From Neocallimastix lanati (nom. inval.) (taxonomy: Eukaryota; Neocallimastigomycota; Neocallimastigomycetes; Neocallimastigales; Neocallimastigaceae): 27,500 bases of DNA. Location: assembly GCA_016946835.1 (NCBI GenBank), contig JACVTC010000137.1, forward strand, positions 257,501-285,000. Reading direction: 5' to 3'. The notes under the pieces are model-generated. The model ran no database searches and was not told where the DNA came from. It saw only the letters and a program-made list of their open reading frames with translations. The translations under genes were made by a program, and so were the position numbers. Of this stretch, positions 9,501 through 17,841 are shown one piece after another. Position 1 is the stretch's first letter. Every line of letters begins with the position of its first letter.

Positions 9501-9555
9501 TAAAAAAAAAAAAAAAAAAAAAATATAAAAAAAAAATAATTATAAAGAAAATAAT

Positions 9556-9591
<36 letters not shown>

Positions 9592-9958
9592 AAAAATAAA
9601 AAAAAAACTTGAAAATTCATTTGTATTGGAAATTTTATTTATTATTATTTTTTTATTTTTTATTAACTAAAATATTTAATAATATATTCAATTATGGATA
9701 ATTCTAATATTTTTATTAATAATTTTTACATGTAAAAAAAATTACAAAGTAAAATATAATACGCTCTACTTTAATTATTTAATCTTTTAGAATTTCTTTA
9801 GGATTAATATATATATATACATATATATATTAACCTTAAACAATTCATTAAAATTAAATATTAGAGTATATTATACCTAATTGTTTTTTTTTTTTAACAT
9901 TTAAACTTTAAATCAATTCAATTATATATATTATATATAATTTAAAGGATATAAATAG
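9501..9958. other. AT-rich intergenic DNA, no gene seen
   Basis: Poly(A) tracts (9560-9589 and others) and the short TA repeat at 9808-9830. It lies 3' of the 676-aa gene and presumably holds its transcript end. Confidence 0.65.
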
Positions 9959-11989
9959 TTACATCTGTCGATAATTATTAATGTTATCAAAAGATAAAAG
10001 TCTTTCTGCACTTTCAATTAAATATCTTGTTAATAAATTGTTTATATCTCTTAAGTAAGTAATCCTGTCATTATTTATGTTGTTAAGAGATAAATGCACT
10101 TGTGCATTTTCGATTAAATTTTGTGTTATTAAACGGTTTAAATCTCTTATGTAATGAATCTGGTCATCATTGATGATGTTAAGAGATTCGGCTACATTCA
10201 CATTTGATATTAAACATTGTGCTAATAAATTGTCCATATCCCTTAAGTAAAGCATTTGATTATTATCGAATTTATAAAATTCACCTATTTTATTATTTTC
10301 GACACCTAAAAGAAACATCCCTTCTCCTTTTAACACAATTCTACCAACAACATTACGTGGTACTATATGGTTGATACCATTACAAGTCACTATTTTTGTT
10401 GTTATTACGCATTTAGTATCAATATAAGTCACTATTTTACCAATTACAACACCATTATTATCCTTAATATAAAATTCATTATTCTCCAAATATATTGCTC
10501 CAAGTTTTACTGCTCCTTCATTCAAGTAACATAATATATCTCCTATAAATTGAGTACCATCAGTCATATTTCCAATTCGATCATTTACTTCTAATTCCAT
10601 ACTTTCAATTATATTTTCATCTTCAACCCGAGTTTCTTGTTCATTTTCAATACCTTCATTTTCATTTTCATTTTCATCTTCAACCCGAGTTTCTTGTTCA
10701 TTTTCAATACCTTCATTTTCATTTTCATTTTCATCTTCAACCCGAGTTTCTTGTTCATTTTCAATACCTTCATTTTCATTTTCATTTTCATCTTCAACCC
10801 GATTTTCTTGTTCAATTTCAATACCTTCATTTTCAATACCTTCATTTTCATTTTCATCTTCAACCCGAGTTTCTTGTTCAATTTCAATACCTTTATTTTC
10901 AATACCTTCATTTTCATCTTCAGCTTCAGCTTCTTCTTCTTCAATTTCAATATCTTCAGATTCAGCTTCAGCTTCTTCTTCTTCTTCAATTTCAATATCT
11001 TCATCTTCAGCTTCAGCTTCTTCTTCAATTTCAATACCTTCAATTTCAATACCTTCATTTTCAATACCTTCATTTTCATTTTCAGCTTCAGCTTCAATTT
11101 CAATACCTTCAATTTCAATACCTTCATTTTCATCTTCAGCTTCAACTTCTTTAATTTCAATACCTTCATTTATATTTTCAGCTTCAGCCTCTTCAAATAT
11201 AATTTCTTCTAAAGCATTATTTTCTTCATCACAAGAATAAAAATTTAACCAACTGGAAAATTCATTATTAAAATCTTGCGTTTCACTATTGTAAAGAATT
11301 TTATAGTAATAGTAAATATTATTTTTAATGTTGTAAATACATTCCATATACATTTTCTGTAAAAAATATCTTTTCAATATTTGTTTCTGAGTTATGAAAG
11401 TAAATAAGTTAGAAATCTTGAGTCTGTCTCCTTCCACGATTATGAAATGGTAAAAATACATTTTTGTATTACTATTTGTATTTAAGGTAACATTTATTTC
11501 TGTTGTTTCCTTGAATTTGCATATACTTTCCAAAGTAACATTACTTTTAAACATCTTTCTCCTTTTTTCTTCATCATTTTCATCTTCAATGTTAATTTTT
11601 TTTAATATATCTTGAATAGTTTTATCATATTGGCTTCCTTTTGTTATTTTTGCCACATATAATTCACTTCCTTTAATAATTCCTTTAAAACTATAACTTT
11701 TTGTGACCTCTCCCCCTTTCGATTCATTATCCTTATACAAAATTCGTCTAATGTACTCGAATTTTAAATTTTCTTCAATTTCATCAAAATGAAGTTCCGC
11801 CACATCTCTCAAAATATCCCTTAGATTATCAACATACTGTTCATTCTTATTTTGGCTTATTACTTGTTCCTTATACACAACAGTAGAACAAGTATTACGC
11901 TTTTTTCGAATATATCCTTTATTTTCATAGAATTTTAGTAATGTTTGAATAATTTTATCAATTAATTTTTCTTTTGATTCTTTTTCCAT
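9959..11989 (-). CDS. 676-aa protein with acidic tandem repeats and C-terminal 32-residue repeats, unknown family
   Basis: Intact intronless gene; start chosen at the ATG in an AAGTAAATGG context. Residues 1-257 form a mixed helix/strand domain that I cannot place, with Lys/Glu-rich helices at the start and an aromatic stretch (NIYYYYKILYN). Residues about 258-462 are an acidic, low-complexity array: short EGIEIE/AEAEDE units, then near-identical 19-residue units (QETRVEDENENENEGIENE) repeating every 57 bp. Residues about 470-575 are rich in strands and glycine (GVVIGKIV, NVVGRIVLKG), suggesting a beta domain. Residues about 575-670 are three 32-residue helical units, each containing a YLRD/YIRD motif and an L-[ILT]-x-x-L pattern; a fourth unit is cut after NNYRQM. 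No signal peptide or membrane segment, so a cytosolic or nuclear location is inferred. Probably a scaffold or binding protein; function unknown. Confidence 0.75.
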   Translation of the reverse strand: MEKESKEKLIDKIIQTLLKFYENKGYIRKKRNTCSTVVYKEQVISQNKNEQYVDNLRDILRDVAELHFDEIEENLKFEYIRRILYKDNESKGGEVTKSYSFKGIIKGSELYVAKITKGSQYDKTIQDILKKINIEDENDEEKRRKMFKSNVTLESICKFKETTEINVTLNTNSNTKMYFYHFIIVEGDRLKISNLFTFITQKQILKRYFLQKMYMECIYNIKNNIYYYYKILYNSETQDFNNEFSSWLNFYSCDEENNALEEIIFEEAEAENINEGIEIKEVEAEDENEGIEIEGIEIEAEAENENEGIENEGIEIEGIEIEEEAEAEDEDIEIEEEEEAEAESEDIEIEEEEAEAEDENEGIENKGIEIEQETRVEDENENEGIENEGIEIEQENRVEDENENENEGIENEQETRVEDENENENEGIENEQETRVEDENENENEGIENEQETRVEDENIIESMELEVNDRIGNMTDGTQFIGDILCYLNEGAVKLGAIYLENNEFYIKDNNGVVIGKIVTYIDTKCVITTKIVTCNGINHIVPRNVVGRIVLKGEGMFLLGVENNKIGEFYKFDNNQMLYLRDMDNLLAQCLISNVNVAESLNIINDDQIHYIRDLNRLITQNLIENAQVHLSLNNINNDRITYLRDINNLLTRYLIESAERLLSFDNINNYRQM
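10605..11170. repeat. Coding tandem repeats (57-bp units, then 18-bp and shorter units)
   Basis: Inside the 676-aa gene. The 57-bp period is visible from CAACCCGA at 10624, 10681, 10738 and 10795, the first three copies almost identical. To the right, TTCAATTTCAATACC and TTCAGCTTC units vary in number. Repeat periods divisible by three keep all frames open, which creates two long spurious antisense or shifted frames here. Confidence 0.9.
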
Positions 11990-12239
11990 TTACTTTATTT
12001 ATAAAAAAAAATTATTGAACTTTATATTCTGTCGGAAATTAAGTATATTTTTATTAAAATACTTTATAAAGTTTATATATTTTTGTAATTCTAAAAAAAA
12101 AAAAAAAAAATAAATGTTTACTTTGATTTTAAATTAATGGAAAAAAATTTTTTTATATTTATAGTTCAAGATATAAAATATTGAATTAATAATTAATATT
12201 GTTTCATAATATTTTTTAATTATATATTATTTTATTATT
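11990..12239. other. AT-rich 5' flank of the 676-aa gene
   Basis: Upstream region on the minus strand, with poly(A)/poly(T) tracts. It probably contains the promoter, but no specific element stands out. Confidence 0.5.
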
Positions 12240-12680
12240 TATTATATATTATTATTTTATTATTTAATTATTTATTATTTAATTATTTATTATTTAATTA
12301 TTTAATTATTTATTATTTATTATTTATTATTTATTATTTATTATTTATTATTTATTATTTATTATTTATTATTTATTATTTATTTATTATTTATTATTTA
12401 TTATTTATTATTTATTATTTATTATTTATTATTTATTATTTATTATTTATTATTTATTATTTATTATTTATTATTTATTATTTATTATTTATTATTTATT
12501 ATTTATTATTTATTATTTATTATTTATTATTTATTATTTATTATTTATTATTTATTATTTATTATTTATTATTTATTATTTATTATTTATTATTTATTAT
12601 TTATTATTCAATTATTTATTATTTATTATTTATTATTTATTATTCAATTATTTAATTATTTATTATTTATTATTTATTAT
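12240..12680. repeat. Heptanucleotide satellite (ATTATTT)n
   Basis: About 440 bp of nearly perfect 7-bp units, broken by a few AATT interruptions (near 12270-12305, 12608 and 12640). It is the longest simple array in the window. Confidence 0.92.
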
Positions 12681-12681
12681 T

Positions 12682-12930
12682 ATTTATTATATTTTAAAAA
12701 AAAAATTTAATATATTCTATTCAATCAATTATTATATGTATATATATTATTTAATATTATTTATTATTATTTATTATATTTTAAAAAAAAATCTAATATA
12801 TTCTATTCAATCAATTATTATATGTATATATATTATTTAATATTATTTATTATTATTTATTATATTTTAAAAAAAAATTTTAATATATTCTATTCAATCA
12901 ATTATTATATGTATATATATTATTTAATAT
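12682..12930. repeat. Three tandem copies of an 86/87-bp unit
   Basis: Each copy has a TTATATTTTAAAAAAAAA start, then TAATATATTCTATTCAATCA, then a TATGTATATATATTATTTAA end. The ATTCTATTCAATCA anchor recurs at 12714, 12800 and 12887. The copies differ only in A-run length and single bases. The array follows the heptanucleotide satellite directly. Confidence 0.9.
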
Positions 12931-13030
12931 AATATCTTTTATAGTCCAATCTATATTAATTATATTATATAATATAGATTTTAATATAATTTATATTATT
13001 TAATATATGTGTAATATTATCCTATCTATT

Positions 13031-13050
13031 CAATACAATACAATACAATA
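13031..13050. repeat. (CAATA)4
   Basis: Four perfect pentanucleotide copies. Confidence 0.85.
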
Positions 13051-13893
13051 GAACTCCTTGTAAATTTTATTTAATAAAAATTTTTATTTTTTTTTATTTT
13101 TTATAAAATAAATATATAATAATAAATGTATTATTATTTTTTTTTAATCATATTGCTTAAATATTGTTTTAAATGTTAGTAGAGATTAAACTGAATCAAA
13201 AGTTTAAAATAAAAAGCAATGGTTCAAGGAAAAATGATGAAACTTGTTTTTGTATTAACTAATTTATTAATAATTAACCAACTTTTTTTTTTTAATTTTT
13301 TTATTTTATTATTATAATATAAAAATATAATTATTAAAAAAAAAAAGGATATTATATAATTGATAATCTCTTTTGGAACAAAACGATTTAAATCCTTTTT
13401 TTTTTTTTTATTTGGAATTTTGTTATTTAATGTATACATTAATGATATTTGTATACATTTATACTATTTATATTATTTTGGACCTCTGATTTTATAGTTT
13501 TTTTTCATTATTTTAAAATTTTTATTTTATTTATTTAAAATTATTAATTTATTAATTATATTGTATATTATTTTGAAATATTAATAGTAGTTATATTATT
13601 AATAGTAGAACAATTTTTATTATCTATTAATTGATTTTAGAGTGTGACTTTTATTCTATTATTATTTTACTTTAAACTTTATTATTTTTATAAAGTAATA
13701 TTTAATAATATTATTAAATATTACTCTAACAAAAAATACTCAAATATATCTTTAAAATAAAATATTAAATTATTTATTATTTTTTAAATTTAAATAAATT
13801 ATTATTTAAGCCACCCTTATATCAACGGTTTATTAAAGTACCCCGAAATTCATATAAAGCCATGTTTCGAAATGCACCACATCCCATTTTAGA
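13051..13893. other. Non-coding DNA left of the copia relic, with two palindromes
   Basis: Holds a 16-bp palindrome (13427-13442, TTAATGTATACATTAA) and the 32-bp palindrome at 13694-13725. A frame at 13224-13439 (minus) is Lys/Phe/Ile low-complexity and not supported. The copia 3' LTR should lie here, but its limits cannot be fixed. Confidence 0.5.
13694..13725. repeat. 32-bp perfect palindrome
   Basis: The half-site AGTAATATTTAATAAT is followed by its exact reverse complement without a loop. Its core resembles the imperfect palindromes in the two Ty3-type LTR pieces. On the minus strand it is preceded by TGTTAG, a possible LTR start for the copia relic. Confidence 0.85.
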
Positions 13894-14487
13894 TCAGTTT
13901 ATATTCTTAGGTAAAGCGTCATCGAGCATTTCATTATTGTTTTTATATTTTAATTTTATTCTCTTATCTATAATATTATTTTTACTGAAATAGTATTTTA
14001 TGGATATATGCTTAAGTTTAGTATTGATTTCACCATTTTCAATACAAATTTTCGAAGCCATATTATCAGAATATAGTATTATTAGAGATTTATCATTAAA
14101 TAATTCTATTAAAATATTTCTAATCCATAGCACTTTCTTTGAACATTTGTCTGTGCTTATATATTCGGCTTCAGCTGTAAAAGTAGCAATTGTGTAATGT
14201 TTCTTGGAGTTCCAACAAATAGATAAGTTTCCCTTTAAGATAATATGACCAGAAGTAAATTTTCCGTCTTCTTTTTCTCGGGGGTGAAATCGGTATCTGT
14301 GTATGTATGTATTTTTTTCAATTCCATCATATAATAGTTTATAATTTATCGAATTGTTTAAATATTTAAAAATAATAATTACTTTCTTCCAGTCAGTTGG
14401 TTTTTCGCAATCAGCTATATGTACTGAAAAAGAAATATTGGGTCTTGTACATTTTACTAAATAAATATTATCGACGTAAATGCCAAT
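13894..14487 (-). pseudogene. Copia RNase H domain fragment, open frame
   Basis: About 198 codons remain open without an ATG at the start. Seen: the YVDN remnant of the polymerase active site, CTRPNISFSV, the RNase H acidic residues in AEAEYIS and YSDNMASK, and the H-x-S-I-K-Y segment that precedes the element's 3' end. Unlike the rest of the relic, it carries no internal stop. Confidence 0.8.
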
Positions 14488-14597
14488 GATATAAAACAAA
14501 TAGGTGTAGCAACATATTTGTATATTTAATAATAATTATTAAATATTAAATTTACATCTCTTTTGTCAATAATAATATTTGGAAATAATTTCTTATT
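14488..14597 (+). mobile_element. Ty3-type LTR fragment embedded in the copia relic
   Basis: The plus strand repeats the minus strand of 2919-3029: 20 identical bases beginning GATATAAAAC, a small gap, 33 identical bases around TATTTAATAATAATTATT, then a weaker match to TTTCTTATT. The first 30 or so bases of the other copy's LTR are missing here, where copia coding sequence begins instead. The right limit is unclear; AT-rich DNA continues to about 15060. Confidence 0.65.
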
Positions 14598-15062
14598 CAT
14601 CTATGATTCAATATTTATATATATATTATTCATTACAATATGAAATATATTAAATATATTAAATTAAATAGTTAATTTCTTCTAAATATATATAAGAATA
14701 TTATTATATATATAATTTAACTATTCATATTTATTTTTAAAGTTTATATTAAAAATACATAGTACTTTTATATATTATAATATATAATATAATGAAATAG
14801 TTTTAGTTATTTTAATTATAATTAAATATATATAGTTGATATTATTTATTATATTATATTCATATTTATTATATAATTATATTATTATATATTTAACTTT
14901 ATTATTCTTATTTTCATTTTTAAGAATTATATAGTTATATTTATTATTTCTAATATATATATATTATATATTATACTATACTTCGATAGATTATATTTTA
15001 AATGTATATTTATTATTATTAATAATTTGTTAAATTATTATTAAAGATTTCCTAATAACGAC

Positions 15063-15084
15063 TCTTCTTTACCTGTAAAGAAGA
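15063..15084. repeat. Perfect hairpin, 10-bp stem, 2-base loop
   Basis: TCTTCTTTAC pairs with GTAAAGAAGA around CT, followed by GC-richer sequence (CCCTTGGTTAATTGGG). It may mark the right edge of the sequence inserted into the copia relic. Confidence 0.75.
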
Positions 15085-15505
15085 CCCTTGGTTAATTGGG
15101 TTTTATAAATTAATTATATATTAAAAAAGGTTAATTTAAATATAATGATACTATTAAAAATTAGTAACACATAAAAGTCCTGCATATCACCAAGTATGAC
15201 ACGTGATCTTATGATTTAAAGATTTGAAGAAATATACAAGGTTCTGATTTATGATGATTGAATCCATTATCACTAAAGATTTTGGAAATTGTTTTATACC
15301 ACTATCTTTTTGATTGTCGAAGACCATGAAGCGCCTTGTTTAATTTCCAATATCCTTTCCTAGAAATATACCTTGCTTAGTGTTTGGTTCAAATTACACA
15401 AATTTTTATTTTTTATTCTCTTTGTTATTATAACACATGACATATCCAAATACTTTAATTTTGTTAAAGTTGATTTTCTTATTATAAAAAATTTCATTAG
15501 GTATT

Positions 15506-15511
15506 TAGTTT

Positions 15512-15546
<35 letters not shown>

Positions 15547-16114
15547 TTTCCAAAAATTTTCAAAAATTTCAAAAGCTGGCCATTATTATTTGTTTCACAC
15601 CTAATTTTACTCTAAATATCAATTATATATTTAGGATTTACAAAATTTAAGTTCGAAATAACTCTATAATAAATATATATATTGTTATATTTTACTTCAT
15701 TATAACATAATTTATTTTTTTTTAAACTGTAATGTTCAAATGCTCTTTTGTAATGCCGAATATAGTACTTAATATTTATCTTATGAAATATTTTTTCTAC
15801 TGCATTAGATATGACATTTTCGAAATAAAAATCACAATGAAATTTTTTTTTGGAATAGATATTGTGTTATTTATTGGCTTTTTTTTTTTTTTTTTTTTTT
15901 TTTTATTATTATTATTATTTATTTCTTCAAATAGTAATCTCATAGATAGCTTGTTCTTTATTTTTTAAAATCGAAAAAGAATAGTGTAAAAAACTATTTA
16001 AATATTTAGTAAATAAGTTTTAGTAATGAACACTTAATAACAAAATTTAGTTTCAATTTATTTAATTTGGTCTTTTTTGTTATAATGCAATTTATTTCTA
16101 AATTAGATTATAAT
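15506..16114. other. AT-rich stretch, no gene seen
   Basis: T-runs at 15509-15530 and 15880-15904 and an ATT microsatellite. The open frames at 15373-15615 and 15732-15968 are Phe/Leu/Ile-rich by composition and show no conserved motif. Confidence 0.6.
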
Positions 16115-16318
16115 TTATTTATATATAATTATATTACAAAATATTAAAACTATATGACATTAATTTACAATAATACTAAAGCCACATTATGAAATGTAAC
16201 TTTCTGAAATGTTAAATTATTTATATATAATTATATTACAAAATATTAAAACTATATGACATTAATTTACAATAATACTAAAGCCACATTATGAAATGTA
16301 ACTTTCTGAAATGTTAAA
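16115..16318. repeat. Perfect 102-bp tandem duplication
   Basis: Positions 16115-16216 and 16217-16318 match base for base as far as I can read, including the non-repetitive core AAAGCCACATTATGAAATG. The identity indicates a recent duplication or an assembly artefact. Confidence 0.9.
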
Positions 16319-16424
16319 TTATAAAGTAGGTAATAGTTTAAATATAACAATAATATTTTTAAAATATAAATATAAAAATTAATTTATTATTAGTTATAAT
16401 TATTAATAGTAAATGGTTATAAAA

Positions 16425-16445
16425 GTTTAATAAATATAAGATAAA
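16425..16445. repeat. Left flanking repeat of the retroposon (putative target-site duplication)
   Basis: 21 bp starting GTTTAATAAATATAAG; it matches 16957-16977 at 19 of 21 positions and abuts the T-run that is the element's A-tail. Confidence 0.55.
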
Positions 16446-16956
16446 TTTTTTTTTTTTTTTTTTTTTTTTTAGACTTTCTCACATGATTTCTACATCATTG
16501 GTAGGTCACATGAGTGTATTTTAAGGAACAGATCCTTACATGCCTTATCATTTTGACGTCGACGCTCTACTACCTCTAAGAGGGATTTAAGGTACTAGGC
16601 ATGATCCCCAACAGATTACGAAAATCCAGACTGACCGTCATACCACCCACCCCTCTATCATCGGGAATAGCAGAAATCTTAATTAGTTTTTGAGATGGTA
16701 TAATTAAGGAAATTGACCATATTATTTACAATTTGGATATAACTTAAGTATCTAGACCGGTTTGTGCTGTTTTTCCTAAATATGCCCAAAACACCTTAGT
16801 TTTGACAAGAGTCCAAATCACCCACAAATCCATCATACTTAATCCAATATACTCACCTGTAATTGCTCTATCAACGCATTATCATAAAAACCCGAAGGGA
16901 AAACTGATAAGGTCATAGATCGGGTTCGAACCAGGAGCCTTATGCTCTAAATATAC
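16446..16956 (-). mobile_element. tRNA-related retroposon (SINE-like), about 510 bp with a 25-base A-tail
   Basis: A GC-richer island in AT-only DNA. Read on the minus strand it begins TTTAGAGCATAAGGCTCCT, which resembles the D-arm end and anticodon-arm start of a tRNA, then GGTTCGAACCC, a consensus RNA polymerase III box B and T-loop. A body of about 450 bp without a long open frame follows, ending GTGAGAAAGTCT and 25 A. A 21-bp direct repeat (19/21) abuts both ends. A-tail plus long target-site duplications indicate LINE-driven retroposition. No box A is visible: only 24 bases precede box B, and an internal tRNA deletion or 5' truncation would explain it. The alternative is the 3' end of a LINE or of a processed transcript. 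Confidence 0.6.
16922..16932 (-). promoter_or_regulatory. RNA polymerase III box B-like motif
   Basis: Minus-strand GGTTCGAACCC fits the GGTTCGANNCC box B consensus. It lies 24 bases from the 5' end of the retroposon. Confidence 0.6.
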
Positions 16957-16977
16957 GTTAAATAAATATAAAATAAA
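16957..16977. repeat. Right flanking repeat of the retroposon (putative target-site duplication)
   Basis: 21 bp starting GTTAAATAAATATAAA; partner of 16425-16445, with two mismatches. Confidence 0.55.
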
Positions 16978-17841
16978 ATTTATTCACAGATAAACTAATA
17001 ATTCTTTCGGAATAACAAAGTTTAGTTGTTAGAATAAGTGAAAAAAGGCTCAAATATATTGAACATATATTTAATAAATATATAATTTTTACTTCAAATT
17101 AATAATTTTTCATAAAATATAATTAAATTATAAAATTTTTATATTAAGAATAACTTTTTCTATACATAAAGTGGCTTGAATAACTATTTATTTATAATAT
17201 TGTATTGTCATACAATATCTAATACATTATATATACATATATAATACAATTTTAAATAAAATAATCAGAATATTAAAAGTTATGTTATAGATATGTTATA
17301 AATAGAATACATTAAAAAAAAAAAAAAAAGAAAATATCAATAACCTAAAAGAAAACTTGAAAGTGTTACCTAAAAAAAATACTTAAAGAAACTATTTTTT
17401 TTTTAAAAAAAAAAAAAAAAAAAAAGAAGGAAAAAAATATACATAATAAAAGTTTAGGGTAAAAAATTATATATATATATATATTTTATAATATTTTTAT
17501 TAGAATTATATATATATTGTTAAATTTTAATGTCAAATAAATATAGAAAGAATAAAAAAACAAAAATAAAAATATAATACTAATTAATTTTATATATATA
17601 ATTACTTTATTATTAATTATACTCACAAACTTTTAATAATTTTCGCTTTTAAAATAAAATAATACTAAATAAAATAGTAAAGTGCCTTTTATAATTCATA
17701 TCTTATAAATATAAATATTAAAATTTAATATACTTAATTATCAGGAGATTTAGAAAAAATAACATTTTATAAACAAAAAAATACTTTTATAAACAAAATA
17801 TTTTTTTATAAACAAAAAAGCTTGAAAAATTAAAATATAAA
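16978..17841. other. AT-rich region upstream of the CE2 esterase
   Basis: No gene seen. It contains a small hairpin at 17197-17218 (ATATTGTAT/ATACAATAT, 4-base loop), A-runs and a TA tract at 17470-17485. The last 80 bp hold the three direct repeats described separately. Confidence 0.6.
17765..17817 (+). promoter_or_regulatory. Three direct copies of TTTTATAAACAAAA just upstream of the esterase start
   Basis: Identical 14-mers at 17765, 17785 and 17804, 25-77 bases before the ATG at 17842. The TATAAA core and GTTTA/TAAAC-type sequence suggest core-promoter or forkhead-like sites, or simply a duplicated leader. The function is inferred. Confidence 0.45.

Larger units (their letters stand above)
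13894..15505 (-). mobile_element. Ty1/copia retrotransposon relic with two internal deletions and an insertion
   Basis: Minus-strand pieces in pol order. Near 15500-15350: integrase C-terminus (PNEIFYNKK, KVFGYV, TKQGIFLGKD). At about 15348 it jumps directly to the reverse-transcriptase motif KLNKALHGLRQSKR, a stop, then WYKTISKIFSDNGFNHHKSE to about 15230. After about 700 bp of other sequence come IIGIYVDNIYLVKCTRPN (14490-14440), where the catalytic YVDD-like site is joined directly to the YLxxCTRPD motif that normally lies over 100 residues further on. The RNase H domain continues: TSGHIILKGNLSICWNSKK, FTAEAEYIS, LWIRNILIEL, YSDNMASK, ending at 13894. Stops, frameshifts and two deletions make it dead. 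The canonical copia order (integrase before reverse transcriptase) is preserved. Confidence 0.85.

Noticed and set aside
10609-11212. Two long open frames (Lys/Met/Leu-rich on minus, Phe/Ile/Asn-rich on plus) overlapping the 676-aa gene
   Set aside because: They are shifted or antisense readings of tandem repeats with periods divisible by three; their composition is explained entirely by the repeat.
12240-12680. CRISPR-like or centromeric array
   Set aside because: Direct 7-bp repeats without spacers; no other evidence of a centromere, and the genome is eukaryotic.
13224-13439. 71-codon minus-strand frame beginning MYTLNNKIPNK
   Set aside because: Low-complexity Lys/Ile/Phe after the first 25 codons, no motif, and an A-run in the middle.
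16900-16960. A functional tRNA gene at the GGTTCGAACCC motif
   Set aside because: No acceptor stem, no complete anticodon arm and no box A; the context fits a retroposon.
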